Origin: Selaginella moellendorffii
Taxonomy: Eukaryota; Streptophyta; Lycopodiopsida; Selaginellales; Selaginellaceae
NCBI RefSeq assembly: GCF_000143415.4
Contig: NW_003314397.1
Coordinates: 126,034 to 190,033 of the forward strand
Direction: 5' to 3'
DNA length: 64,000 bases
The notes under the pieces are model-generated. The model did not search any database, had not been told where the DNA came from, and worked only from the letters and a program-made list of their open reading frames with translations. Numbering within the stretch: the first letter of the stretch is position 1; the number at the start of each line of letters is the position of its first letter. Positions 10,383 to 21,048 of this stretch are shown in pieces. Both the position numbers and the translations under genes were made by a program.

Positions 10383-10698
10383 GCCTCTCCTTGCTCAACA
10401 AGGGTTCCTGCCGGCGGTGATCGCGAAGCCAGAGCCTTCCATTGATTCCAAGCTTAGAAGGTAGCTAAAAAATTTCTACGGTAGAAAAGGTTTCTCTTCG
10501 AATCGATCATTGGAGTGCGCGTCCGTCGCATGCGAGGGGAAGAAGAAAGTCCTCTCGCTCCCACCAACGCGGTTGACCAAAACAACGACCAAAGTTTTGA
10601 CTACCGTTGACCCCTAGAACCGTCTAGAGAATATCCTTAGGATATGCTAAGATATGCCTTAAAGTTTGACTATCGTTGACGGATCCTAGCATTTGTTT
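10383..10698. promoter_or_regulatory. Intergenic with a cluster of W-box-like TTGAC sites
   Basis: About 10,568-10,680 contains repeated GTTGAC/TTTGAC motifs, including an imperfect duplicate of 'gtttgacta.cgttgac' about 60 bp apart. It lies between the start of lipoyl synthase and the 3' end of the DUF3527-like gene. TTGAC(C/T) is the WRKY-factor core, so a stress-responsive promoter is conceivable; this is inference only. Confidence 0.35.
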
Positions 10699-13095
10699 TC
10701 ATAGTTCCTCGAGAGGAGGGCATCGAGAGAGCATCGAAATGTTTGACCCCGCCGACCAGAGGTCCTGGCCAGTGTTGACCCGGCTCGCGTGGATAATCGC
10801 CACCGCTGTAGCGAACGCTTGCAGCGCCGACAATGGCTCCTTGAATTTGACCGAGAAGAGACCGTTGCTCAATCCCACCAGCTCGAAGCAATCTCGATCG
10901 ATTTGCCCCCGCCCACCTTGGATCTAAGTTGGATCAACAAGAACTTTGTCAAGAACAAACCAAAACCCGCGAAAAACTCTCACCTGGAGGGAGATGTCTA
11001 GCTTGCTGGATAGCGGGCTTCTAGCGTCCGGGTTTCTTCCAAGAGTGTGAAGCGCGCATCCCAGATCCCAGCCTCCACAATCGCATTTTCCCCTCCTCCA
11101 CCGCTGGATCAAAGAACTCGGACCACCGGCACCACCACTACTGCTGCTATCACGGTCACCACCATCGCTGTTTGGACGATCAGGGAGCCCATGCTCGCCA
11201 ACGGGAAGAATGGCCGTCACGCTCATGGCCGCGAATCCATGATCTGGAAGAGACTCCACGCTGGGATTCCTGGAATGCGAGGAGCTCTTGAGGTGATGGT
11301 GATTAGTCGCTAGGCCTGGAAGAGTGACGACGATGGCTGCGAGCTCTTGCAATGGATTCATCCTCTTCTTGGCGGCTCGAGATCTCTCATCGGCCTCCAT
11401 TTGCTTCCAGACCTCGCGAAGAATGTCCAGCTCTTGGTCGTCATCGTCGGCGATCTTTCCCCTGGTCGGGCTGGAGTTGTGTGACAAGCTCTTTTTCTTC
11501 GTGATCCTGGTAGAGCTCTTGGATGGATTGGACGAGGAGCTCGCCGAGGAGAGGCTGCTGCTCTGCCACGATGAGAAGCTGAGACGATGATCGATGGACT
11601 GGTCACCTTGGCGCTGCTCCAGCGCCGACGATCTCTCGCAAACATCGCTTAGAACAAACTGGAGCTCCGCGATCGATGAAGGGCTCCTTCGCAATCTCAT
11701 GCTTGCCACCAGCTCCGAGGACTCTTGCGACCTGGAATCTCCAGCGCTGGGCGACGCCCATGCCGGCCTCCACGAAGATCGTGCCTTCGCCCTAGAGGAG
11801 CTACGCTTCCACGAGAAGAAAGAACACACCTCTTCCTCTTGACCTTGTGGCTGCTCGTGCTCTTTCTCTCCTCGATCGTGCTGCTGCCGAGGCCTGGGCA
11901 CCCGCGCGACGAGGCGCTCCTCGGATCCATCCACGAGATACGTGTAGCTATGGTGGTCGTGCCGGATCGCGCAATGCAGGTGTGCCGAGGAAGAACTGTT
12001 ACTGTTGTTGCTGCCAGCGCTACTGCTGCCGCCGCTGCTGCTCCTCTTCCGGATCAGCGCTCTAGGCAGAGCGTCCAAGAGAGTCTTGAGAAGATCGCCA
12101 CCGCCACCATCGCTCCTCTCCTTCCTAGGGCTTGGGGAGAAGAAGCGCGACGAGGGTCGTGGCTGCTGCTCGCTAGGGCTGGATGTGAAGAGCAATCTCC
12201 TGGCGACGTGGCGCCGACGCTCACCGTCCTCCTCGTGGATCATCGTCTTTTTCTTCTTCTCCGTGAGAGATCGCATCAATGCCCAGGCCGGGTATCTGTC
12301 CGCCATAGCCTGGACCGGCGGCAATGGCGATGCTGGCCATGGCGGCCGATTGTCCTCTTCCTTGTCGCGATCTTCTACCTCCGGAGGAAGAACGAGCTGG
12401 CCGTGTACAAGCGTGTAATCCAGGAACCCACCTTGTTCTTCCACTTCTTCGCGTTCTTGAGCACGATTGGAGGAGGTGGCTGTGCCGCCATCGCTGGTGG
12501 AGGAGAAGGACGAGGATTTCTTGGACGAGAAGATGGATGAGGTCTTGGACGAGAAGATGGATGAGGCCGCCTCCTGATCGCTGCTGCTGGATGGGCTTTG
12601 CTTCTTCTCGCCACGATCATCATCGTCCTTGCAGTCGCCATGACGAAGAAGAAGATCTTCTTCCAAATCGCTAGCGCTGCTGGACGCGATGATGGGCTCC
12701 TCGGGCATAGCATCCAGGTAGACTCCTAGTCGCATCTGGAGGGCGTGCTTGCTCTCGCCGCTCCACAGGCTGCGGCGGACGGAGCTACACGGCTGCGGTG
12801 GCGGCGTTGGGCGTTCCAAGAGCGAGAGCGATCGCCGCAGCTTCACTCTCTCCCTGCTCCTGGGATCCTGGCTTTGCCGCCTCGATGGTGACGACGATGA
12901 TCTCGGGAACTCTACGTCCCAGACGCGAGTGCTCGACACCGGCTGGATCAACTGGCGCTGCCGCAAAGGACTGAGCCACGGAGACGATGGTTTGGACGAC
13001 GATTTCCTGGTCGACCACGGCTTGATGGTCCTGCTACTGTCACTGCCAAGATGAAAGCTACCACGCAAGCAGTCTTCGTCGGCCATAGCTGCCAT
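10699..13095 (-). CDS. DUF3527-like plant protein of unknown function
   Basis: Two exons, 13095-10984 and 10923-10699, separated by a 60-bp intron (CAG/GTGAGA ... ACTTAG) give 778 aa. Most of the protein is disordered, Ser/Arg/Asp-rich and highly charged. The C-terminus matches the conserved block of plant DUF3527 proteins as I recall them: an 'ELAAIVV' strand, 'HGLP', 'GGPSSLI.RW..GKCDCGGWDLGC.L' (near residues 655-685), then in exon 2 'FEL...SNGLFSV.F...LSALQAFA..VA..H'. Ending at exon 1 alone would lose this last block, so the second exon is strongly favoured. Molecular function of the family is unknown. Confidence 0.8.
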
Positions 13096-14004
13096 GATGC
13101 TATACCTCTCAGAACAAGCTCACCTTTCTTTCTGGCCGAGCCACACAAAACCACCTCAAGACTTCGCTCTCAAAGTAAGTTTCACTCCCAGATTTTGGCA
13201 GATTGGCAGCAGCAGCCATCCTGAGAGGATGATCACGGAAATCGTTTCGAGTACAGTGATCACGATCCGTGGAAGCCGACAGCGAGCAAAGCTACAAAAC
13301 CTGGTGGGGAAAACCTGTGAATGTCGTGAGCATCTGCTGCTTGCGTGTGACTCCCGCATTCGCGATCGAAAAAAGGGAGAGGTGACACCCAAGTAGAATC
13401 AAAGAGAAAGAGTTCCATCCGTCCTCCTCCGGCCAGACAATACAACAGTCTTTGCTGAGCGACGCAGCGCTCGTCCTTTTGTCGGGCTCCAGTGGCCCGT
13501 CCCGAGAAGACCAAATTCGACTTTAGCTCATGCAAAATGTCAAGAAATGTTAGTATCAAAACACCGCCACCTTTCCATCTCAAATGCGCCGTCACTTTTC
13601 TCAAGTTATAACAAAAATACTGGGCACCGTATGCGTGTGAAAGAAAAGTTGCTGTGTGTAAGTGTCTGGCCATGGCAGCCACAGCACAGTCGCAATCCGA
13701 CCATGCAGGCTTGGTAAATCAACGTAAGGGTAAAGATCGTTACATTCGATTAGTATATAAAACACACATTGACTGATATTGAATTATTGACAGTACAACT
13801 CAAAGGAAAGTCCAGCCAGATTCAAAGCACTGAAGGTGAAACGAAACTTTCCTCTTCTTGTCCAGGGTGGGTGCCAAAGCAGATCTGTAAAACCTCAAGC
13901 TTTGGATCGATCAACTCAAGGGAATTTGTAACAAGCTCCACTCAAAGTTTTCTGCTCCTAGTTTTTTCAGTTACTAAAAAGTTTTCTGCTAGGCAATCTC
14001 AGAA
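13096..14004. other. Intergenic; carries first copy of a ~142-bp direct repeat
   Basis: 13,096-13,540 is upstream of the DUF3527-like gene. 13,551-13,692 is about 85-90% identical by eye to 14,553-14,694 in the same orientation; the two copies bracket the first small secreted-peptide gene. No other coding region is seen. Confidence 0.5.
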
Positions 14005-14217
14005 ATGGAGGGATCAGGGATTCATGCAGTTGTGATCTTGGCCGTTCTCCTTCTGTTTCCGACTGCTGGCCCTTCCAGTGTACCAGCATCATTGTCAAGG
14101 AACGCTAGAGTATTAGGAAAATGTTCAGCCATTTCAGTAGGATTGCCAGGAAGAATAAAAAAAGAAGGAAGAACACCCCCGGTAACAAAGGAAAGAAAAA
14201 CAGCACATAAGAACTAA
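14005..14217 (+). CDS. Small secreted peptide precursor-like ORF, copy 1 (possibly decayed)
   Basis: A 70-aa frame with an N-terminal hydrophobic core (residues 7-20, rich in Val/Leu/Ile, then Ala-Gly-Pro) typical of a signal peptide. A polar middle follows, and a segment 'SAIS.G.PGRI.K' aligns with the C-terminus of the related ORF at 16,421-16,621. Where the other copy stops right after 'GRIHK', this one runs on for 17 basic residues because the sequence after GRI became A-rich, so it may be a degraded copy. The layout (signal peptide, variable spacer, conserved Gly/Pro/Ser C-terminus) is that of post-translationally processed plant peptide hormones, but I cannot place it in a named family with confidence. 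Confidence 0.45.
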   Translation: MEGSGIHAVVILAVLLLFPTAGPSSVPASLSRNARVLGKCSAISVGLPGRIKKEGRTPPVTKERKTAHKN

Positions 14218-15760
14218 AAAGCACATGGTCCTTTGCTTTTAAACTTGGCAGTATTTTCGGCGCATTAGAGATGGTGGCGGTGATTTGAGAAGATGCTAAC
14301 ATTTCTTGACAGATGGAAAAGAGCTTGAGCTAAAGTGGTAAAGAGAACACTTCTAGTGACGGGCCACTGGAGCAGAGACCAATGCTCGTGGTCAATGTCT
14401 ATGGTCAATGGTCCAATGGAATTAGATTTGATGGACGCGGGCGATCCTCTGCAAGATTGAAATCGAAACCGCATCCTGGACATCAATGAGATCTCAGGAA
14501 AGCGATTGCTGTTCGGGGTCACAGAAACATAGTATCAAATCAGGGCGAAACATAGTATCAAAACACCGCCATCTTTCCATCTCAAATGCGCCGTCGCTTC
14601 CCCCAAGTTATAACATAAATACTGGGCACCGTATGTGTGTGAAACAAAAGTTGCTGCTGTAGGTGTCTGGTCATGCCAGCCACTGCACAGTCAGGCGTAT
14701 TTCTACCCTAAACCTGTTTCGTCCAGATTAACAAGAAATCGCGAGCATTCCAGGACTAGCAACGGAAAGAAACAACTGCTCTCCCTTCCTTTCATCCCTA
14801 ACCCTCTGGGTGACTGCAGCGATCGAGCCTGAGAAATTGGCAGTAGTTTTTAAACGTAGAACTTAATCAAAGACGGATGCATCAGTGAGGCACCTCACAA
14901 TATTTTGTGGCTTCCCCTGGATCTTACCTTTGAATATATATGACTTCGATATTGTGGAGGACATCAAACAAGTTGAAATAAAGGAGAGCGAAAGCAATTA
15001 TTGGGAATATAGCCCTGAGGAGAAGGTTGCGACCATCAACACAATCCAGGTGAGAAACTGTACTCATCTTGTTACTCGTTTACATAAGTGCTCACTGGAT
15101 TGGGAGTGGGTGCCACCATTCGACTGTGACGAACAGCCAAGTCATTGTGGGTGGTGCTTTTGTTGTTGCGCTCGTTGCGTCTGACAGGGCGATGGTATGA
15201 CTCTGATTTAGCACTCACTAATGTGGTGACGGAACGCATCCGGCCTAAGGAGCTCTTGTTAGTATTGCCTCCTTCCCCGGAGGCACGGGGTATTTCGAGG
15301 GCTGCCCAGCAAAACTACGACGTTGTAGGCACGGCAGAGGAACTTTCAGAGTTGGACCCAGCAGTGGAAGATTCCACTGTGCTTGTTTGTGAAAATGTGT
15401 GTCCCAAGGGTGAAAGATCTTAAGAATGAAGAGCAGTTGGAGCTTCCGGTGAATATATCGTGAGATCTCATTGACAGCTTCAAGGCCCAGATGATGGGTT
15501 TTTGTTGATAGAACTTTTCCATAAAGAAAGAGACCTCTAGTTCAATGACCATTAACCATAGACACTGTTATACTTGCACGAGCATTGACTCAAATCTGAC
15601 AAACGGAAAAGTCCGGGGCCATTGACAGGCATTCAAAGTGGAATGACATTCACGTAATTGCCCCACGCCTCGATCAAAGTTCTTCAGCTAGATCTCACAA
15701 TTTAGAACCGGCCTGATGGAGACGACGAATTCACAGGTCATGGAAAGATGTGTGTGTGTG

Positions 15761-15799
<39 letters not shown>

Positions 15800-16420
15800 T
15801 GTTGCAGCTACCTAAACGCAAAACTCCTAACATTGGCCTGACCCACATTCAAACATTGACTGTAGCTCTAACGGTGCTGCAAAATCGAAGAGAAGGATTT
15901 AGATCGAGCACAAGGGCTGCGGGGAGCGCCAATTCAAGTAAGTCCCAGCTCGATTTCTTCCTCTCGATCTCTAGATCTAGCTGCCGCTAGCTGCAGATCC
16001 GCTCTCGCCTGCCTGCGTGCAAATTTGTACTTTTGTTAAATTATCTATGTTCTTAGTAATCGATATGAACTGCATCATAACAGAAATTAAGTCCCGCATT
16101 GAAAGTGAACCGAAACTTCCCATGGTCAGGAAGTTCGTCCAGGCGTCTCATGACCGCGGAGAGGATCCTGTCAAGCTGTGGACGCGATCGGGATCAGAAA
16201 GTGTGTCGTGGTGGATCTCCGTGATCAATAGAAAGATGGGCCTCTTTTTCGCCGAAGATGCTCTACGCGACGTCTGCCGTGTGTGACTGGCACCAAGCTT
16301 GTCCCTGCCAAGGCAGTCTTGTATCCACTGATCTATAAAAATCTCATGGATGTTTTCTCTCAGTCACTCGAAGGTAGGCAATTTCTAGCCAGATTTCCTG
16401 TGATCTTGGAGAGATCAAGA
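14218..16420. other. Intergenic with direct repeats, microsatellite and unassigned ORFs
   Basis: 14,553-14,694 is the second copy of the repeat at 13,551. At 14,885-15,054 (ending in a CAG/GTGAGA donor) and about 15,180-15,423 are plus-strand open stretches rich in acidic residues, with no recognisable domain; they could be exons or captured fragments. About 15,458-15,640 is repeated at about 16,804-17,010. A (TG)n/(GA)n microsatellite lies at 15,749-15,797. Confidence 0.4.
15749..15797. repeat. (TG)n-(GA)n microsatellite
   Basis: A short TG run is followed by 'tatat' and then about 16 uninterrupted GA units. Confidence 0.95.
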
Positions 16421-16621
16421 ATGGTTCATGTGGTTGTGATCTTGGGCATGCTCCTCCTGTTTCTCCATGATGCTGCTGCTGCCAGGCCCTTCCAATCGAC
16501 TAGCACCATGAAGACAATGGATTCAAAACCAGCATCGGTTTCAAGCAAAGTGTTAACGTCTGAAGCATTAGAAAATTCTCCAGCCATTTCAGGAGGATCG
16601 CCCGGAAGAATCCATAAATAA
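16421..16621 (+). CDS. Small secreted peptide precursor, copy 2
   Basis: A 66-aa ORF. Residues 3-16 form a strong hydrophobic core followed by Ala-Ala-Ala-Ala-Arg, a good signal peptidase context. A Ser/Thr/Lys-rich spacer precedes the C-terminal 'SPAISGGSPGRIHK'. Terminal Ser-Gly-Gly-Ser-Pro-Gly...His resembles the Gly/Pro/Ser/His ends of the plant CEP, PIP and CLE peptide classes, without being diagnostic for any. Sequence around the ATG, the signal peptide and the C-terminus is shared with 14,005 and with a decayed copy near 17,349, so this is a small local family. An in-frame extension upstream lacks an earlier ATG. Confidence 0.55.
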   Translation: MVHVVVILGMLLLFLHDAAAARPFQSTSTMKTMDSKPASVSSKVLTSEALENSPAISGGSPGRIHK

Positions 16622-17922
16622 GGGAAAGAGGGAAGAGCGCAGCAAAGGAAAGAAAACTGGCACATAACAAAATCTGGTCTCAAGGCCATGATAAACCGCT
16701 ATTCTCACTCTCAAATGTAATATAAGTTGCAAACAATGACTGGCTAATGTACAATTGCCAAAAGCAAGGTTTTCTTGTTTGGTGACAATGAACAGCAATT
16801 TCTTTGGTAAGATCTCATTGACAGCTTCAATGCCCTCGAAGAAACTACAGAGAAATCAGCAGAATTTTGTGATGGTTCTTTGTTGATACGAACAACCGCG
16901 TAGAACTTCACCAATCAAAGACCGATAATTCATTGTCCATTGACTATAGACATCTAACTGTGCGTCAGTCAAACGAAAAGTCCCGTGCCATTGACAGGGA
17001 TTCAAAGTGTAAACTAGTGTTGCCAATCAATACTTCTCACTGCTAGATGAGGATCACGTTAAGGTTCCAACATGAGGGGCGGCAGGTAGATTGGTGAAGC
17101 CTAGGGCAGTGACAGAAGGCTCCGTGGCAGAAGACCTGGACGAGTTCAACAAACGAATGGCTCAAGAAATCATTAAAACAGCTTACTATAATCCGTCCTT
17201 TTTGGTGGGCACTGGGAAACTTTGTAAACAACTAATGAATGGATGATTACATCATGTTTTGATCGAAGTTATCAATCAAGTTCTCACAGTTTAAAGCATA
17301 CCTCATTCAACCAGAAAGTGGTAGAGAATCTGAAAGGAGAGATCAGGAATGGTTTATGCGATTCTGTACAGTAAGTTTACTCACTTCCAGCCATTTTCAC
17401 AACGATCTGTAAAAGGAGGAAAACCAGCACCCCACTACAACTATGTTTATTTAGCCATATGTTTTTGTTATATTTAATATTATTTCATTAAATTTTAAAA
17501 TAAAATATACTTCTGTACTCTAATTATATTGTTATGATTTAATAATCTAATTTCTGTTGTCTTTGGTTTGTGGCTGCTCTTTCTTGGGGCCACGTTGGCT
17601 GGCACGCAAGGAGAATGCTTGGAATTTTCAAGGGACAATACTGCAAATTAATAATTGTTTTAAATTTCTTAGGTAGGAGAACTCTAACAAAGGTTTCCGG
17701 GCAAAATTTTTGGGCATACAACCCAAGATTGTTGCAGCAGCATCCTAGAACATGCTTGGAGGTCTTGACTGTTGCAGTGCAGGCTTGGACGACGTGATTA
17801 TTGTAGGGCAGTTATGAACGACTTAGTCTTCGATGTTGACTTTCACGGCCTTAAAGCAGCGCTAGGGGCAGATCTGGGTCATCCTGTTTTCGCTGTGATC
17901 GGGTGTGATTTGTTTCTGGAGG
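16622..17922. other. Intergenic with direct repeat copy and peptide-gene relic
   Basis: 16,804-17,010 repeats 15,458-15,640. 17,336-17,445 is a relic of the secreted-peptide gene. 17,440-17,560 is AT-rich. 17,815-17,922 is the probable 5' leader of the next gene. Confidence 0.45.
17336..17445 (+). pseudogene. Relic of the small secreted-peptide gene, copy 3
   Basis: The string around 17,338-17,352 ('gagagatca.gaatggtt.atg') matches the start region of the 16,421 ORF (16,409-16,430). After a large internal deletion, 'cagccatttt...gatc...gga.gaaaaccagcac' matches the region around its C-terminal motif. The intervening coding part is missing, so this copy is dead. Confidence 0.4.
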
Positions 17923-18674
17923 ATGGCTCCACCAAGCAAGCAAGACATGCTCCAGACTTTGGACCGGGCGGCATTTGCTGGTAATGTGTATGTTATGATG
18001 CCTCAGGACAGGAATGATCTGAGGGACAACTTGAGCAAGTACTGGGACCATGTCGCTCAACACGACGGCTTGGTTTCCACCAAGAGTCGCTTAGAGGCCG
18101 AGAACGCCAAGCTGAACGCGCGCCTTATCGACTGCATCGAGGGAGGGAAGAAGAAGTGCGATTGCGAGAAGCTCACTGTCGACCTCAACAAGTGCAAGGA
18201 GGAGAAGAATCACGCCAAGGAGGATAAGAAGAAAGTCGAAGTCAAGTAAGTGCTGGTGTTTCTCTCCTGGATCCACTTCCTAACTCTCTCTGGGATGACT
18301 CCATCAGACTGGAGAAGTGCGAGAAAGGGCGAGAAGGGGACAGAACTAAGCTGAAAGAGTGTCAGAATCGAGTGTGGTGCTTGGAGGAGGAAATCAAGCG
18401 CTTAAAGAACCAGCCCCCAAAGGTGATCCGAGTGAAGGAGTACATAACGCGATATGTGCCACAGTACATAACCAAGTATGTACCACAGTACATCAACCGT
18501 TACGTAACCCGGTATGTACCACAGTACATCACACGGTACGTAACTCAGTACGTACCGCAGTATGTAACGCGGTATGTCACACAGTACGTGACCCAGCCCT
18601 GCTACAACTATGTCTATCGACCATGCTACAGTGCTTGTGCTTGGGGATGGAATCAATGTCGCAGATGGTGGTGA
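17923..18674 (+). CDS. Coiled-coil protein with an aromatic Tyr-Val octapeptide repeat
   Basis: Two exons, 17923-18245 and 18308-18674, with a 62-bp GTAAGT...CATCAG intron give 229 aa. Residues about 50-145 are charged, Lys/Glu-rich and helical, with regularly placed Cys (a probable coiled coil). From about residue 152 there are roughly 8-9 tandem units of eight residues of type Y-[IV]-[TN]-[RKQ]-Y-V-[PT]-[QR], then a short tail rich in Tyr, Cys and Trp. No signal peptide or TM segment is seen. I do not recognise a family. Alternating hydrophobic/aromatic and polar residues in the repeat suggest a beta-forming or fibrous element. The repeat is well kept at protein level while the third codon positions vary (TAC/TAT, GTA/GTG/GTC), which argues for selection on the protein. 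Confidence 0.7.
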
Positions 18675-19012
18675 GAACCCTTTGCTGAAGTTGTGTGAAC
18701 GTTTGATATGTCTATCTGGTTTGTTTGATAAAGACCTCTTCTATCTTTTGATCAACTTTTTCATTGTCTTCGAACAGTGAGAAAAATTGAAACAATCGGT
18801 GACTATGGTGTATTATGTACAGGGGAGAGGGAGAGCGAGAGCGAGAGAGAAAAGAGAGAAAGGGAGGCTCTCAACTTACAGCTTTCTCCAGTAGTGTTCT
18901 ATGTACATCTACCTGTGCTTACTTTTGTACAGAGAGTGCTGCTTTTAGTTTTATGTACAATCGTCCACCATGAACGCTTTACGCCTGCCAGACCCAGACC
19001 AGTGCAAGTCCA
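18675..19012. other. Short intergenic region between converging genes
   Basis: Contains a purine-rich stretch (GAGAGGGAGAGC type, 18,821-18,866). It separates the 3' ends of the coiled-coil gene and the bifunctional nuclease gene. No ORF of note. Confidence 0.5.
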
Positions 19013-20439
19013 TCACCAAAACAAAATCGCAAGTCCATCTCGTACCTCTTGCTGGCGCTTCTTCGACGAACGGAACTTGCTGAGCTGGTCTCTCAGGCGC
19101 GCTGCATCGTTGTAGCGCTCCTCCACAGCTGCAACCATCATGCTACGGACCAGGACGAACTCTTCCGCCTCTGTACAAGTTCCAGATTCCGGCCTAGGGG
19201 AGAGAAACTAATCAGCTGCTTTGCTACCGGGAAAACTCGCGAGCGTTACCTGTCCAATGATAGTCCCTTGAAACCTTTTAGTGGCAGCCTCATGGCTTCC
19301 TTGACGATGCGAACACCATCGCAATAGGCAAGTTGCTTGTTTACTTGGATCGGAACCTGAGAAGAGAGAAGATATTTTTATTTTCTGTTGCCTTGATTTT
19401 TACCTGGCAACGAACTGCAAGATTTATAGCATCCGAAGGACGCACGTCGAGACTGCAAATCTTCTGAGTTCCATTCTCATCCTGCAAAAAGAAACAAACG
19501 AAACGCAACATCATCATCGATAGATTATACAAGTGACCCTGAAAATACCTTTGCAAGATACAGTCTTGCAAAATAAGCTTCGTGTACCCGTTTTGTGATG
19601 CGCACAAGCTTGGGCTGCACCACGTCGCTGTCAATCCAGAACAAGCAGAAAAAACCAGCAGAAACATTCACGTACTTGATATCCCATCAGCTCAATCATA
19701 TCTTTCATCACATTGTATACTGTTGGTCTGGCCTGTAACAAACACGGTATAGTTTTCCATCAAAAGGAAAATGCGAAACTTACAACTTGAATGTTTCGCA
19801 CAGCTTCCATGAGCATCGCACAGGGTAACTCCACTGCAAGGAAACCAAGTCGCAAGAAAAAGCGTTAGACAGCTGTTGAAACTCAAAGATGGCGTGACTT
19901 ACAAACGATTATTGGAAGAAGAAGGTTACTATCGTCGTCCATCTTGAGTACAATTGCCGGCTGTGGTGCGTAGTCTGGTAAGTGACCACCATCAGCATTG
20001 TTGTGCTCGCATTTTATGTGACGCCCATCTCGCATTGTGATCATGAAACCGTCAGCTCCACTCTTCACCTCCACTAAAGAAGACACAAGGAAAGAAATCT
20101 CCATGAATCGATGTAAGAGAAGCTCTTGCAGAACAGCTTACCAGCTTCCAAAACAGTGGAGTTGATATAGTTTTCATCGTCCTGGATAGAATCCTCCGCC
20201 AAGTTTCCATCGCTGTAGAAGCTGGAGCCGCATTTCACAGGCAGCCTAGCCGGGGAGAGGTGTCGAGACGAGAATCCAGTGCAAGGGCGAGCTCCAAGTA
20301 GCTTTCTCTTAAGGATCCCAGCTTTCGCGATTCCCAACGCAGTGTTGGAGCAGCCAAGCGCGAGGTCCTGGTTTAGAGCGGCCAAGCCCTGGGCGTTGGA
20401 AGCAGCATTGATGACCGGAGCATTCAAGGTCACGGCCAT
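19013..20439 (-). CDS. Bifunctional nuclease (BFN/DUF151 domain, BBD-like) with C-terminal UVR-like motif
   Basis: Eight exons: 20439-20142, 20073-19903, 19833-19784, 19732-19676, 19614-19549, 19481-19404, 19356-19250 and 19193-19013. They join in frame to 335 aa through 51-72 bp introns. After a Ser/Arg-rich leader, the DUF151 core includes 'P.IVL.....LLP', 'LE.P.AMLMEAVRN', 'ARPT.YN..K.MIE.MGY', 'LVRITKRVHEAYFARL', 'S.DVRPSDAINLAVR' and 'PI.VNK.LAY.DGVR'. The last exon has a short helical UVR-like segment 'AVEERYNDAARLRD.L..F'. Arabidopsis and rice BBD proteins of this type are reported as nucleases with RNase and DNase activity, linked to abscisic acid and pathogen responses. The nuclear or plastid location is not decided by this sequence. 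Confidence 0.88.
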
Positions 20440-21048
20440 TCTAGATTAGCTTCCAAGATCTTTAGCTTCCAAATTGCGTGGATCTGCCACGGGCACGAGT
20501 GAAATTCTAGATTCCAAGCCACGAATCCATGCCATACCTCTCAATCGCGAAGTCGCCCTGCCGGCCGCCAAGGGAATGAGAGGAGAGGCAGCAGTGGCGA
20601 TGGGAGGCACGGCCGGCGAGGGACGATCCCGTTGGAGGCGAGCAGACTAGTGACCTAGCAAGGCGCGTGCTTATCTTGCACTGCACTCCTAAAGCACAAA
20701 ATGGCCGCCTCTGTAGAGATAGGAATATGCACTAGGACATTCGGTCAGCTGACTGGAATCTTCGGCTTGTAAGGACAGGATATTCCTAGAGATATGCTTT
20801 AATCTATTGAGAAGGAAACATCTGTTAAAGTATATTAATTTAATTTGCTATGCTAAGACATTGAAAAATAGCTAAAATTGCTGTATGAAGTTATTAATTT
20901 GTGATAAATGTGAAGTTATTAATAATAGATTAGAAAAAGTAAACTTTAAAAATAATTTTTTTTCCTCAATATTTGTACTTTAGGAGAATATAAATGTATT
21001 ATATTGAAGTTTAATTTGAAAAAATTTGAAAGTTTTATTATTAAACTA
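20440..21048. other. Promoter side of the BFN gene, then edge of the AT-rich island
   Basis: 20,440-20,700 is GC-rich gene-flank sequence. Around 20,800 composition turns sharply AT-rich, with poly-A/T tracts up to the first composite repeat at about 21,049. No gene seen. Confidence 0.5.

Noticed and set aside
11725-12540. Plus-strand frame inside the DUF3527-like gene
   Set aside because: Low-complexity Arg/Leu translation opposite a Ser/Arg-rich coding exon; no domain and the minus frame matches a family.
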